Shown: positions 45,436 to 54,309 of the stretch, piece by piece | Position numbering within the stretch: the first letter of the stretch is position 1 | Layout: every line of letters starts with the position of its first letter | Assembly: GCF_019890935.1 (NCBI RefSeq) | Contig: NZ_CP082333.1 | Span: 1,266,001 to 1,330,000 of the forward strand | Origin: Exiguobacterium acetylicum | GTDB lineage: Bacteria > Bacillota > Bacilli > Exiguobacteriales > Exiguobacteriaceae | Direction: 5' to 3' | DNA length: 64,000 nt | Notes under the pieces: generated by a model | The model's database searches: none | Told to the model about the DNA's origin: nothing | The model's input: only the letters and a program-made list of their open reading frames with translations | Made by a program: the position numbers and the translations under genes

Positions 45436-46250
45436 AACGCTGGTTGTTATTAACGAATGAAGAACTGAAACGAAGTACGAAATTACTGGTGTTGTTGATT
45501 TCAGGATTGATTGTCGCGGAAATCGTATCACTGCTTTATCAGATTTACGATTATCAGCACTCAATCGAGGCAACGATGCGGAGTGAGCAAATATCAGAAC
45601 TGGACGCCATCGAGCAAGGAGGTGGTGCGTTGACCTTCGCACAAGCGATTGATTTTTACGATTCAATCATTGTATTAGCGATGGGGATGATCGTCTTGTT
45701 CGCGTTCTGGATTTGGTATCGCGACTGGGTGGGCGAGACGAAGTACATCTACCGGCTACTATTGTTACCGGGATCACGTCGTGCGATTATTGCATCGAAA
45801 ATGACGGCGCTCTTACTTGTCGTTACGAGTTTGATCGGCATTCAGTGGGTGTTGCTGTTACTTAGTCGCAATCTTTACTTATGGCTGTTACCTGAACCGC
45901 AACAAATCGCAGCAAGTATCGACCAATATACGAGATTCCTGAGTGCCTTCTATACGATGTATCCAAGTGATGTTTTGTTCATTTTACTACTTGCTTTCAT
46001 CGTCATCTCATTCGTCTTTTTAACGGTACTACTGGAGCGGTCGCTCGGAAGAGGAAAAGCGATGCTACAGATTGGACTGTATGCTGTCATATTGATTGGC
46101 GGTTGGTTCGTCATCGGATTACTCTCAGCAGTATTTCCATACGATTTTGGGCAACTCCATGTTCAACTATACTTTGGATACGTCGTACTCCTGACGCTTT
46201 ACATATCCTACAAAAATCTACGATTAGTCCAGACGCGACTGTCAGTATAA
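45432..46250 (+). CDS. ABC transporter membrane subunit
   Basis: 272 residues with about six hydrophobic segments, an acidic external loop after the first (YQHSIEATMRSEQISELDAIEQ), and WYRDWVGETKYIYRLLLLPGSR as a typical ABC-2-like cytosolic turn. Partner of the ATPase it overlaps. No sequence family beyond ABC-2 type is recognised. Confidence 0.8.
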   Translation: MKRWLLLTNEELKRSTKLLVLLISGLIVAEIVSLLYQIYDYQHSIEATMRSEQISELDAIEQGGGALTFAQAIDFYDSIIVLAMGMIVLFAFWIWYRDWVGETKYIYRLLLLPGSRRAIIASKMTALLLVVTSLIGIQWVLLLLSRNLYLWLLPEPQQIAASIDQYTRFLSAFYTMYPSDVLFILLLAFIVISFVFLTVLLERSLGRGKAMLQIGLYAVILIGGWFVIGLLSAVFPYDFGQLHVQLYFGYVVLLTLYISYKNLRLVQTRLSV

Positions 46251-46262
46251 GGAGAGAAATTC

Positions 46263-47336
46263 ATGAAACGATATCGACAACTCCTCGTCTTCGGGCTGAT
46301 CAGTCTCGTAACGGTTGGCAGCTACATCGGTTATACGTGGACGATCAAAGACGCAGCCTTTTCCATCCAGACGGTTAGTGGGCAAACAACAAACAAAGAG
46401 TCGTTTACAGTGGGCTTGCATACAGAGGGCAAACGTTCTCAGATTTATGAAATTACGAATAACGGTTCAGTAGATGGGCAGTCGAATAGCTACTTCAATC
46501 AGTTTTTTGGAACGAACAATCTTCCAGAAATACCGGACCGTTACTACAAATTCATTACGCAACAAGAAACGAATACGAGTGAAAATCAAACGCTGAATTA
46601 TGCGATTCAGATCAAAAATAATCATTTGAAGTTCAAGATGTTCAACTATCAAACAAAAGAACTGTTCGAGAAGACGTTCGACTATCCTTCGAAGCTCGAG
46701 ACGGGGGTCGAGTTGCAAGCGAATGTCGTCGATAAGCAAGCGATGAAAGTCTATGTCCAGTTGGATCATATCGATCAACCGAAAGATACGAAGCTCGTCG
46801 TGTTGGATTTAGCGAGTGGTACGGTGCAGGACATCGTTCTTCAAAAACCTGCTCCAGCGGATCAAGTACGTCAGTTTGTAGCTATCCATCAAAATGAAGT
46901 CGTTTATTCGGAGAGTACATTCGAAAGTGATGGAAGTGAAGAACCCGAAGCATTCCATTTTCTTGATGACGGAAAAAGCGTTCGACCGATCAAAGCGTTG
47001 AATCAGCGGAACGTTAGTTATACGACGCATGAAAATGGACGATATCTCGTCGGGTTCCGTTTTCCAGAAGGAGACACGAAACGACTCGAGTGGTCGACAT
47101 TCGACATGAAGACAAAACAACGATCCGAGCACAGCGTGGCGAGTCCACTTGTATTGAGAAATGTCGAGTGGATGAACATGACGAATGACATGAAACTTTA
47201 TCTGACGTCAGAGACCAAAGGTGGGTTTCAAGTATCCATCGTCGATTTGAAACAGGATCGACTTCTCTATCAAGGAAAAATCAAGGACGCGAACCACCAG
47301 AAGAAAACGAGTATTTCTAATTTTGTAGTGCAATGA
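46263..47336 (+). CDS. Exported beta-propeller-like protein in ABC operon
   Basis: 357 residues. An uncleaved-looking N-terminal helix (7-28) anchors a long beta-rich domain with repeating strands (KLVVLDLASGTVQDIVL, YLVGFRFPEGDTKRLEWSTF, VSIVDLKQDRLLYQG) that suggest propeller blades facing the outside. No known family. It starts 12 bases after the permease gene with AAGGAGAG as binding site, so it belongs to the unit and may act as sensor or substrate-binding partner of the transporter (inference). Confidence 0.75.
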   Translation: MKRYRQLLVFGLISLVTVGSYIGYTWTIKDAAFSIQTVSGQTTNKESFTVGLHTEGKRSQIYEITNNGSVDGQSNSYFNQFFGTNNLPEIPDRYYKFITQQETNTSENQTLNYAIQIKNNHLKFKMFNYQTKELFEKTFDYPSKLETGVELQANVVDKQAMKVYVQLDHIDQPKDTKLVVLDLASGTVQDIVLQKPAPADQVRQFVAIHQNEVVYSESTFESDGSEEPEAFHFLDDGKSVRPIKALNQRNVSYTTHENGRYLVGFRFPEGDTKRLEWSTFDMKTKQRSEHSVASPLVLRNVEWMNMTNDMKLYLTSETKGGFQVSIVDLKQDRLLYQGKIKDANHQKKTSISNFVVQ

Positions 47337-47342
47337 AATGGA

Positions 47343-47374
47343 GGCGTCATACCGAAACCGGATGACGTCTTTTT
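47343..47374 (+). terminator. Intercistronic hairpin in the ABC cluster
   Basis: GGCGTCAT (47343-47350) pairs with ATGACGTC (47362-47369) with one G-U, then five T and the ribosome binding site of the next gene. It may attenuate between the two halves of the cluster. Confidence 0.6.
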
Positions 47375-47390
47375 GAAAGGACAGAATGAT

Positions 47391-48272
47391 ATGAAACTAG
47401 AAATCGAACAGTTATCGAAAATCTATCCGAATCGAAAACAAGCGTTGCAGGAGATCACGTTGACACTGGAAGCCGGAGTGTATGCCTTGTTTGGTGAAAA
47501 TGGAGCAGGGAAGACGACGTTGATGAAGATTCTTGCTGGACTGTTACGTCCATCGCAAGGGGTGATTCGAGTCGATGGTCACGTCGTCTCACCGCTAGAA
47601 GAGACGTATCGCGAACGAATCGGGTATTTGCCGCAAGAGACACCGCTTTACGGTGATTTCACGGCAACACAGTTTTTAACGTACTTGGCAACGGTCAAGG
47701 GCGTTCCTCAATCCGTCATCACCTCCCGCGTCGAGCAAGCCTTGATCGATGTGAATTTGCTAGAACAAAAAAATCAGAAACTACGTCGCTTCTCAGGTGG
47801 AATGAAGCGACGGATCGGGATCGCGCAACTACTGTTGAACGACCCGGACTTTTTGATCATCGATGAACCGACGGCAGGGCTTGATCCAAAAGAACGGATT
47901 CATTTTCGGAACGTCATCGCGACGATTGCTCGAAAACGAATCGTCTTACTGTCGACACATATCGTCTCGGACGTTGGGTCGATCGCAAAGGATATCATCC
48001 TGATGCAGCAAGGAAAGATCATCCGCCAAGCTAATCCTTATACCTTACTCGATGAAATCGCGACTTCGATCTGGTCCGTCGATGTATCGGACGAGACATT
48101 ACTCATCTTGCAAGAGACGTACCAAATGGGTGCGATTCACCAAACGCGCTCTGGTAAAAATCGCGTCCGGATCATCTCATCCGATCGACCGCATCCAGAT
48201 GCGATTCAGGAAGAGCCGCAACTAGAAGATTTATACCTTTATCACTTAGATGAACGGATGCGTGGTGCTTGA
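47391..48272 (+). CDS. ABC transporter ATP-binding protein
   Basis: 293 residues. Walker A is GENGAGKTT, signature FSGGMKRRIGIAQ, Walker B FLIIDEPTAGLDP, and the H-loop LLSTHIVSD. A C-terminal domain of about 75 residues (SIWSVDVSDETLLILQETY onward) is present. GAAAGGA precedes ATG 47391. It would energise the two membrane proteins that follow, each overlapping the last. Confidence 0.92.
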   Translation: MKLEIEQLSKIYPNRKQALQEITLTLEAGVYALFGENGAGKTTLMKILAGLLRPSQGVIRVDGHVVSPLEETYRERIGYLPQETPLYGDFTATQFLTYLATVKGVPQSVITSRVEQALIDVNLLEQKNQKLRRFSGGMKRRIGIAQLLLNDPDFLIIDEPTAGLDPKERIHFRNVIATIARKRIVLLSTHIVSDVGSIAKDIILMQQGKIIRQANPYTLLDEIATSIWSVDVSDETLLILQETYQMGAIHQTRSGKNRVRIISSDRPHPDAIQEEPQLEDLYLYHLDERMRGA

Positions 48273-49321
48273 TGTCGATGTTACGATTCGAATCATATAA
48301 ATTATATAAATCGTTAATCGTCTGGTTGCTGTTAATTGGAATGGGAATCTTCTTCTTTCCGACATTAGTGGAACCGATTGATCATGTCATCAAGTCTCGC
48401 TATTCTTCGTTCGAAGGACCAGCTACGAAAGACGTCTTTCAGATGATTGAGGCGGATAGCAACATCATCAATGATCCAGATACACGAATGGGAGAAGACG
48501 ACATCTTATACAAGAATGAAATTTATGCTCAAATCTTACATATGAAAGAAGCGCAAATTCAGCGGCAACAACACCTCGACGCTTTAAAAAGCGATGCGTT
48601 CGAGCAAAAGCTCGTCAATCGTATCAACGTCGCATCGATTCGCTATCACGATCCGGCGGAAATCGTAGCGACGTTCGTCAATCAATCGGGGCTCCTATTC
48701 CCGTTGATCGGACTCCTGCTCGTGACGATCAGTTATATACGGGAACGCATGACCGGAGTCGAACAGTACCAGTTGACGTCGCGGAATGGACGACACGTCT
48801 TATTGCGTGCGAAATGGATGGCTGCCGCTACGTACGTGACAATCATCCACGTGTTGACGTATCTTGCGACGATCTTAGTCGTCCGATTTCAACTTGGACC
48901 GATCGATTGGTCGGCGCCGATGCAAGCGATGGACGGACTTGCTGCAGCACCGTATCCATTATCGATTGGTGGATATGTACTGTGTACGTTCATTTATCAG
49001 GAACTTGCCATTGTGACGCTAGCGACAGCTATTTTATGTGCCTCGTTATTCGCGAAACAGTATAGTCACGCCTTCATTTACGTAATGATTTTGATCGGCT
49101 TACCATTGACGTATGGTTACGTCATTCCGGATGTCTTTTTCCCAGAGTTCGTACAGGTGCTGATCTTCTTTTTCCCAAGTCGCGGCGTGCTGACGCGTGA
49201 ACTGTTCCAGACAGACATACCGTTCGCCTTACCGATTCTTGTGATGCTCGTTTGGATGGTACTGATCGTCACCCTTTACGTATTCATGATGCGATCTGTC
49301 AAAAGGAGGGAGCTGACATGA
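48272..49321 (+). CDS. ABC-2 type membrane subunit with large external loop
   Basis: 349 residues. The first helix (about 12-30) is followed by some 120 soluble residues (HVIKSRYSSFEGPATKDVF onward, probably external), then five or six helices. ATG 48272 overlaps the stop of the ATPase gene; a TTG three bases earlier is in frame. With the next protein it may form a heterodimeric channel. Confidence 0.8.
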   Translation: MSMLRFESYKLYKSLIVWLLLIGMGIFFFPTLVEPIDHVIKSRYSSFEGPATKDVFQMIEADSNIINDPDTRMGEDDILYKNEIYAQILHMKEAQIQRQQHLDALKSDAFEQKLVNRINVASIRYHDPAEIVATFVNQSGLLFPLIGLLLVTISYIRERMTGVEQYQLTSRNGRHVLLRAKWMAAATYVTIIHVLTYLATILVVRFQLGPIDWSAPMQAMDGLAAAPYPLSIGGYVLCTFIYQELAIVTLATAILCASLFAKQYSHAFIYVMILIGLPLTYGYVIPDVFFPEFVQVLIFFFPSRGVLTRELFQTDIPFALPILVMLVWMVLIVTLYVFMMRSVKRRELT

Positions 49322-50415
49322 GACGCGAGTTATTGAAGGTCGAATGGCAAAAGGTAAAGCAACAAAAGATGGTGTGGGTTCTCCTGTGCCTCGTGTTCAG
49401 CGTCGGGCTGATTTTTTCGTTCGGTCGGATGGGGTTGCCTGGAACGGAACGGACGAATGCACCGTTCGAAGGGAAGCTGACAAGGGATTTCGTAAAGCAG
49501 GCAACAGAGGGGAAAAAGCGTTTGATGAAGAACGATATCACGAAAGCAGAACAGGACGAATACGGGATATATTTGCAGGTTCTCGAGGCTGAGCGATCGC
49601 ATCGATTGCAATCGCAATATATCGACGAATTGCGGCAAGAAGCGCGCTCTACTACATCTGACGTTAAAAAACGAAAACTCGAACAAGAAGCGTCATTGCT
49701 TGCGAAGATCGATTATCAACGGGTTGGTAACTTCCAGACACTTGATCAATTCATCGTATTTCTCGGTGTCGGAGGATTTGCGTTGCTGGCGATCGTCTTG
49801 ACGTTAGTGACCGCGACGAGTTATTCGCGCGAAGCGCAGACCGGGATGTTGCAGTTGCTCTATAGCGCAAAGCATGGTCGCAAAGACGTCCTGACGGCAA
49901 AATTAACACTCTCGATCCTGCTCGTCACTGGTGTCATCCTCGTTTACAATATCGTGCAGTGGCTCTTATTTTTCCGTCAGTCGAGCGGCTGGGAGTTACC
50001 GATTCAGTTTAACTATCATGATTCTCCATACCCGTTGACATTCGGGCAACTGTATCTGCTCGCTATCTTGATGCAGTGGCTGGTCGGCATCTCGTTAGTC
50101 ATGACGTTCACGTTTTTCTCGTTACTCGTCCGGCATGTCCTTGCTATTCTGATACTCGCATCGATCTGGTTGATTGGTCCGTTCGTGCTTGAAAAGTTCT
50201 TTGGAGGCATCATGGCGAGCGAAACGATCAGCTCACTTCTCCTCCTGACACAAGGGCAGTCATTGATGGTGTTCGTATTGTTTAGGGATTACCTCGCTGT
50301 ACCGCTATTTGGGCAACCCATTGTCTTACCAGTAGTCGTCATCGCGAGTAGTATCGCGACGATCCTTTTGTTCGGCTGGGGGTGTTACAAGCTGGTCTCG
50401 CGTCAGTCTGCCTAA
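49318..50415 (+). CDS. ABC-2 type membrane subunit with large external loop
   Basis: 365 residues with the same layout as the previous gene product: one helix (17-36), about 120 soluble helical residues rich in charged side chains (EGKLTRDFVKQATEGKKRLM), then about five helices with SREAQTGMLQLLYSAKHGRKDVL between the second and third. The shared pattern suggests the two arose by duplication. ATGA overlap with the upstream gene and AAAGGAGGG before the ATG. Terminator follows. Confidence 0.8.
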   Translation: MRRELLKVEWQKVKQQKMVWVLLCLVFSVGLIFSFGRMGLPGTERTNAPFEGKLTRDFVKQATEGKKRLMKNDITKAEQDEYGIYLQVLEAERSHRLQSQYIDELRQEARSTTSDVKKRKLEQEASLLAKIDYQRVGNFQTLDQFIVFLGVGGFALLAIVLTLVTATSYSREAQTGMLQLLYSAKHGRKDVLTAKLTLSILLVTGVILVYNIVQWLLFFRQSSGWELPIQFNYHDSPYPLTFGQLYLLAILMQWLVGISLVMTFTFFSLLVRHVLAILILASIWLIGPFVLEKFFGGIMASETISSLLLLTQGQSLMVFVLFRDYLAVPLFGQPIVLPVVVIASSIATILLFGWGCYKLVSRQSA

Positions 50416-50418
50416 AAA

Positions 50419-50467
50419 AACGCTTCGATCCGGAAAAAGTTATCCGGTCCGAAGCGTTCTTTTTTTT
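50419..50467. terminator. Terminator after the ABC cluster
   Basis: AACGCTTCGATCCGG and CCGGTCCGAAGCGTT arms (50419-50433 / 50444-50458) with a T-run. It also serves the convergent gene on the minus strand less well. Confidence 0.85.
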
Positions 50468-50506
50468 CGTTTTGACTAGGAATCGATACATCGTGAGGCG
50501 AAAGCA

Positions 50507-51400
50507 TCAAGACGTGAAGTTTTTCTCTGCCGCTTTACAGGCACGCAATAAGGCATCCTTGAAGAAACGATCTTCCTGCGAAGCGAGTTGTTGGGTTGCT
50601 TCCTCGTCTCCGCGCAGGGAGCGGGCGAGCATCTGGATGACCTTGACCCAGCGCCGGACGTGATCGAGTTGCGGGCGACCCATCGCGACGTATACTGTGA
50701 ACCAATCGTTTTGATCGCGGCGGATCATCCGTTGGAACAGTGATTTTGCGAGATCGACTTCTTCGGTCGTCGGGAGCTCGTTCGTCTCGAAATAGCGACG
50801 TAACGCAGCGACGGCAGTCGCATACGCTGCCTTGACGTCTTCTGACGGCTGATGTTTGCCGTAGTCGGATGTCGACAGATGAAGTAAGGCAGGTTTCTTC
50901 TCGACACCCGTGATCCAGGCGGAGATTGTTTTATTGCCCTTATAAGCTTGACGGTTCGCGACCGGGAGCTTCGCCGTGACGTTACCGACTTTTCCGATCA
51001 AGGTCACTTTGTTGTTGCGATCCTGGATTTCGGTCACTTTCATCTCGACCGTATCCCCCATTTCATGAGGAATGGCTTTCGGCTGGAGCTTTTCTCCTGC
51101 CGAGAGCGGCGAACGCTTGCGGATCATCCGCAGTGCCTCTTGTTCAATCCGGTCGTCAAGCGACCACAGATGTTCCGGTGGGACGTTGCGGAACCGGCGA
51201 CGTCGGACCTTGATGTACTGGTCAAGCGCGTCAGCAGCTTGCTCCCGCGTCGATTCACCACGTGCGACGGGGCCGATGATGTCTCGGAGCGTAATGGATT
51301 CGAGACGTTCCATGATGCCTTCGAACGGGATGAGTTCCATTACGTAGAGACTACAGACGACGAGTTCGCATTCGCGAGGAGTGAGTGGGCGTTTGGCCAT
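50507..51400 (-). CDS. Hypothetical protein with possible OB-fold
   Basis: 297 residues, basic, no recognised family. The N-terminal 95 residues are helical; 110-180 is beta-rich (GDTVEMKVTEIQDRNNKVTL, NVTAKLPV, ISAWITGVEKKPALLHL) and has the look of an S1/OB-type nucleic-acid-binding barrel; the rest is helical. Cytoplasmic. GAAAGGAAG precedes the ATG. A possible RNA- or DNA-binding protein (inference from composition only). Confidence 0.7.
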   Translation of the reverse strand: MAKRPLTPRECELVVCSLYVMELIPFEGIMERLESITLRDIIGPVARGESTREQAADALDQYIKVRRRRFRNVPPEHLWSLDDRIEQEALRMIRKRSPLSAGEKLQPKAIPHEMGDTVEMKVTEIQDRNNKVTLIGKVGNVTAKLPVANRQAYKGNKTISAWITGVEKKPALLHLSTSDYGKHQPSEDVKAAYATAVAALRRYFETNELPTTEEVDLAKSLFQRMIRRDQNDWFTVYVAMGRPQLDHVRRWVKVIQMLARSLRGDEEATQQLASQEDRFFKDALLRACKAAEKNFTS

Positions 51401-51441
51401 AAATTGACTTCCTTTCAGCTGGTTGATGTTTCTAGTATACC

Positions 51442-51479
51442 AAAAAAAAAGCCATCGTCACGTAATCCCGTGACGATGG
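51442..51479 (-). terminator. Terminator of the DUF2922/DUF1659 pair
   Basis: Perfect 11-bp arms 51452-51462 and 51469-51479 with a nine-T minus-strand tail. Confidence 0.85.
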
Positions 51480-51490
51480 ACTGAAAAAGC

Positions 51491-51697
51491 TTACAAGACG
51501 AATGCCGATTCCGAACTATTTTGCAATTCGGCGGACGCGAGACGTGTGACGCCGTTCATGAACGGGTCATGAGCGACGAACAAGTCACCGATTGCTTTGA
51601 TCTCAGCCACGGTCGCATTCTCCTTCGCACCAGCGATGCGTAAGCGATACGGCTTTTTCGTCACCGTATCGAACGTCAGGACGATCGTATGTTCCAT
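51491..51697 (-). CDS. DUF2922 family small protein
   Basis: 68 residues. MEHTIVLTFDTVTKKPYRLRI and the later helix-strand pair match DUF2922, a small Firmicutes family of unknown role. It starts at ATG 51697 behind AAAGGAG. It follows the DUF1659 gene by 37 bases; the two families are usually neighbours. Confidence 0.75.
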   Translation of the reverse strand: MEHTIVLTFDTVTKKPYRLRIAGAKENATVAEIKAIGDLFVAHDPFMNGVTRLASAELQNSSESAFVL

Positions 51698-51733
51698 CAA
51701 TGGTCACTCCTTTCATGAAATGTAGAGGATGGG

Positions 51734-51961
51734 TTATGCCTTCAGTAAAGCGTAGTCACGGCTGATTTCCGTCAGCGCGTAGCGTCCGTCGAGTAAGCTG
51801 CCAATCGATTGCCCGATCGAAGCGACGACGTCTGCTGGAAGATTCGAACGTAAGCCGTTGTAGCGGCGGCGTGCGACGACGGCATCACCGTTTGCTGTCA
51901 CCTTGTCCTTACGCTCAAAGACGATGACGAGACTTGTCTTGATCTCTTCTGCTTGTGTCAT
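51734..51961 (-). CDS. DUF1659 family small protein
   Basis: 75 residues (EEIKTSLVIVFERKD, ARRRYNGLRSNLPADVVASIGQSI), matching DUF1659. AAGGAGGTGAT directly before the ATG is a near-perfect ribosome binding site and rules out the longer frame to 52093. The product is unknown. It is divergent from the K+ channel gene. Confidence 0.75.
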   Translation of the reverse strand: MTQAEEIKTSLVIVFERKDKVTANGDAVVARRRYNGLRSNLPADVVASIGQSIGSLLDGRYALTEISRDYALLKA

Positions 51962-52029
51962 GTGTATCACCTCCTTCGCCCTTATTGACAGGGGAAGAGA
52001 CCGGATTGTTCGAAAGGAATGAAAAAAAC

Positions 52030-53025
52030 ATGGTCTGGTTACGTTTTTTACGAAAAGTCTCGTTTCTACGGATGCGGACGCTCGGATATGCATCGTTGAT
52101 CTTCGTCTTCGGTGTCGCGGGTATCATGTATGCGCTTGAGCCGGAGACGTTCGGGTCCTACTTCCGCGCTGTCTACTGGACGATGACGACCGTTGTCACG
52201 GTTGGATACGGTGACTTCTTCCCGAACTCGGATACCGGTCGGATTCTGACGATCTTCGTGTTCATCTTCGGGATTGGGATCGTCGGTGGATTGATCTCAA
52301 AACTGGTCGACGGTGTCCAGTTGATTCGTAATCAAAAGGAAAGAGGGTTGTTACAAGTGAAGGAAACAGGACATACGGTCGTCTTCGGTTACAGTCGACG
52401 TTCGAAGCACGTCATCGAGTCATTGCTCGAACATACGGATGTCGTCCTCGTCGACGATCTAGAGAGAGAGCCATTCAGTCATCCCCGGTTCCATTACGTC
52501 TGTGGTGATCCGGCGCTGACGTCGACGCTCGAGCGAGCGCACATCGAGAAGGCGGTCCGCGCGATCGTCCTCGCGGATCATTCGATTCCGCCGGTCCATG
52601 CTGACGGACGAACACTGTTGATCGCTTCAAGCATCGAACGGGCGAACCCGAACATCTATACGATCGTCGAGATGATGCTTGAAGAACACCTTGACAGCTT
52701 CGAACAGGTCAAGGTCGATGAAGTGTTGCTTGGTGACGAGACGATTGCCCGGATGGCGATCCTCGCATCCCATCATCCCGGCGTGACGAAGGTCGTGACG
52801 AATTTGTTGACGAAGGATGGTGAAGGGATGTTCTCGATTCCGACACGACCGGAATGGGCGACATACCGCGATGCGTTTCATGCCTTGCTAGAAGAAGGCG
52901 TCACGATTCTATCCGACGGGAAGCGGCTTGATTTGAACCAACGTCTCGACGAAACGATTCCGAAAAACGGAACGCTGATCGTCTTATGTTCGGAGGAAAC
53001 CGCCCAACGAATCGGAGCAATTTAA
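52030..53025 (+). CDS. Two-helix potassium channel with RCK domain (YugO-like)
   Basis: 331 residues. The first helix (19-37) and a pore helix with the T-V-G-Y-G-D selectivity filter precede a second helix and a TrkA-N (RCK) domain. The Rossmann turn is FGYSRRSKHV rather than GxGxxG, so NAD binding may be altered. YugO of Bacillus has this layout and handles K+ efflux in biofilm signalling. ATG 52030 has AAAGGA but with a long spacer of about 13 bases; 52072 is an in-frame alternative. Confidence 0.88.
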   Translation: MVWLRFLRKVSFLRMRTLGYASLIFVFGVAGIMYALEPETFGSYFRAVYWTMTTVVTVGYGDFFPNSDTGRILTIFVFIFGIGIVGGLISKLVDGVQLIRNQKERGLLQVKETGHTVVFGYSRRSKHVIESLLEHTDVVLVDDLEREPFSHPRFHYVCGDPALTSTLERAHIEKAVRAIVLADHSIPPVHADGRTLLIASSIERANPNIYTIVEMMLEEHLDSFEQVKVDEVLLGDETIARMAILASHHPGVTKVVTNLLTKDGEGMFSIPTRPEWATYRDAFHALLEEGVTILSDGKRLDLNQRLDETIPKNGTLIVLCSEETAQRIGAI

Positions 53026-53059
53026 GGTGGGCATGATTCAACTAATCTTTTTTCGGGTA

Positions 53060-53077
53060 TAGTAAACAAATTTACTA
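53060..53077. promoter_or_regulatory. Palindrome ahead of a hypothetical gene
   Basis: TAGTAAA-CAAA-TTTACTA with perfect 7-bp arms, 4 bases before GGAGG of the next gene and overlapping a possible -10 TATAGT. An operator is possible; the regulator is not known. Confidence 0.35.
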
Positions 53078-53094
53078 AACGGAGGAAAAGGATT

Positions 53095-53787
53095 ATGACA
53101 CAACCACAACCAGAATGGATCCAAGAATTATTCGAGACGGTCGATCAAGGTGAAATTAAAAATGCACCGAAATTACTCTATATGGCATTGACGCTTGAAC
53201 CAAGTTATTTTACAAAAGCAGTTAGTCGTTTTAATCAACGATTGGAAGTCGAACCATTAACGGACGTTTCGGAACTACTGACGGTTTATCGTCAATTCTT
53301 CCTCTCAGCTAATCCGTCAGAGGAATACTGGTCACTTGCCTGGAACGAACTCATCCAGACCCTACAACATATGATTGATCGACCAGAAACGCAGCAATTA
53401 CTTAAGGAACATGTCGATTTACTCGACTGGTGGTCAAGCGAATCGTTGCTGTCACTCCCGAGTTGGTTAACGATTCTCGACGTTGCAGAACGCATCGACG
53501 CGCTTGATCAATTTAGCAGTTATCTTCCAGATATCTTCGAGAGCTACGCGCTCGAGACAGCAAAGGATGAACCGTTCGCCCGTCTTGCCTGGTACGCACT
53601 CGCAAGCAATCAACAAGAGTTGCTTGCCCCGTACAGAGACCGGATCGAAGCCGGTTCGTCGAAGGAAATCCAGTCTCTTCGTCAAGCGGATCTCATCGAT
53701 CAAATTGAAACGACACGGGTCGTTATGTTAAAGTCGAAAGATAACGAGCCGATTGAATTAACATTTGATCGAAAATGGACATTATAA
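53095..53787 (+). CDS. Hypothetical helical protein
   Basis: 230 residues, almost all helix-forming, acidic, no membrane segment. Helices of about 30 residues (APKLLYMALTLEPSYFTKAV and later) give a TPR-like look without a consensus repeat. GGAGG precedes the ATG. Next to a second hypothetical gene and the subtilase gene on the same strand. Function is unknown. Confidence 0.7.
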   Translation: MTQPQPEWIQELFETVDQGEIKNAPKLLYMALTLEPSYFTKAVSRFNQRLEVEPLTDVSELLTVYRQFFLSANPSEEYWSLAWNELIQTLQHMIDRPETQQLLKEHVDLLDWWSSESLLSLPSWLTILDVAERIDALDQFSSYLPDIFESYALETAKDEPFARLAWYALASNQQELLAPYRDRIEAGSSKEIQSLRQADLIDQIETTRVVMLKSKDNEPIELTFDRKWTL

Positions 53788-53846
53788 ATTATCGAAGAAA
53801 AAATGACACCTAGAAGCCGCACGAATCCAATCCAAGGGGTGTAGGG

Positions 53847-54260
53847 ATGATTCACGTCAATTTACCGAGTGGTGACTATGTCGTGTTAGTAGAAATAAAT
53901 CGTGAAATGCTGCTGTGTCATTCGATTGAAGAAGCGGAACAAGCACAACGCGACCGATATGAACTGGTCGGACGGATGAGCGAACGCTTGCCGGCAGAAG
54001 TGATTGGACCCTCGATTGCGGACTTTGTCCGCTTTTCGACCGGGTTCATCGGCGAAGAAGTAACGTGGCATGAAGAAGAAGAAGCATTCTTTTGCCAACA
54101 GTTCGAGACGTTCGACGGTTCCCCGTTAGGTGAAGACCTGACGGGTATCGATGCAACGCGTTGGCGTGCGGTCCTTGCACGCTATTATGCTTACGTGACG
54201 ATCGGAAAGATCATTCCTTTTGAAGTCAGCGAAGAACCGGACGGTACGGTTCCGCTTTAG
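53847..54260 (+). CDS. Hypothetical acidic protein
   Basis: 137 residues, no family recognised. It contains a very acidic stretch (VTWHEEEEAFFCQQFETFDG) and no signal peptide. The start at 53847 follows AAGGGGTG. It lies 60 bases after the previous gene and 50 bases before the subtilase, so one operon is possible. Confidence 0.65.
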   Translation: MIHVNLPSGDYVVLVEINREMLLCHSIEEAEQAQRDRYELVGRMSERLPAEVIGPSIADFVRFSTGFIGEEVTWHEEEEAFFCQQFETFDGSPLGEDLTGIDATRWRAVLARYYAYVTIGKIIPFEVSEEPDGTVPL

Positions 54261-54309
54261 TCCAAACGATTCTTCGGTCGGCGCGTAAACAGAGAAGGGC
54301 AGGGTTCCC

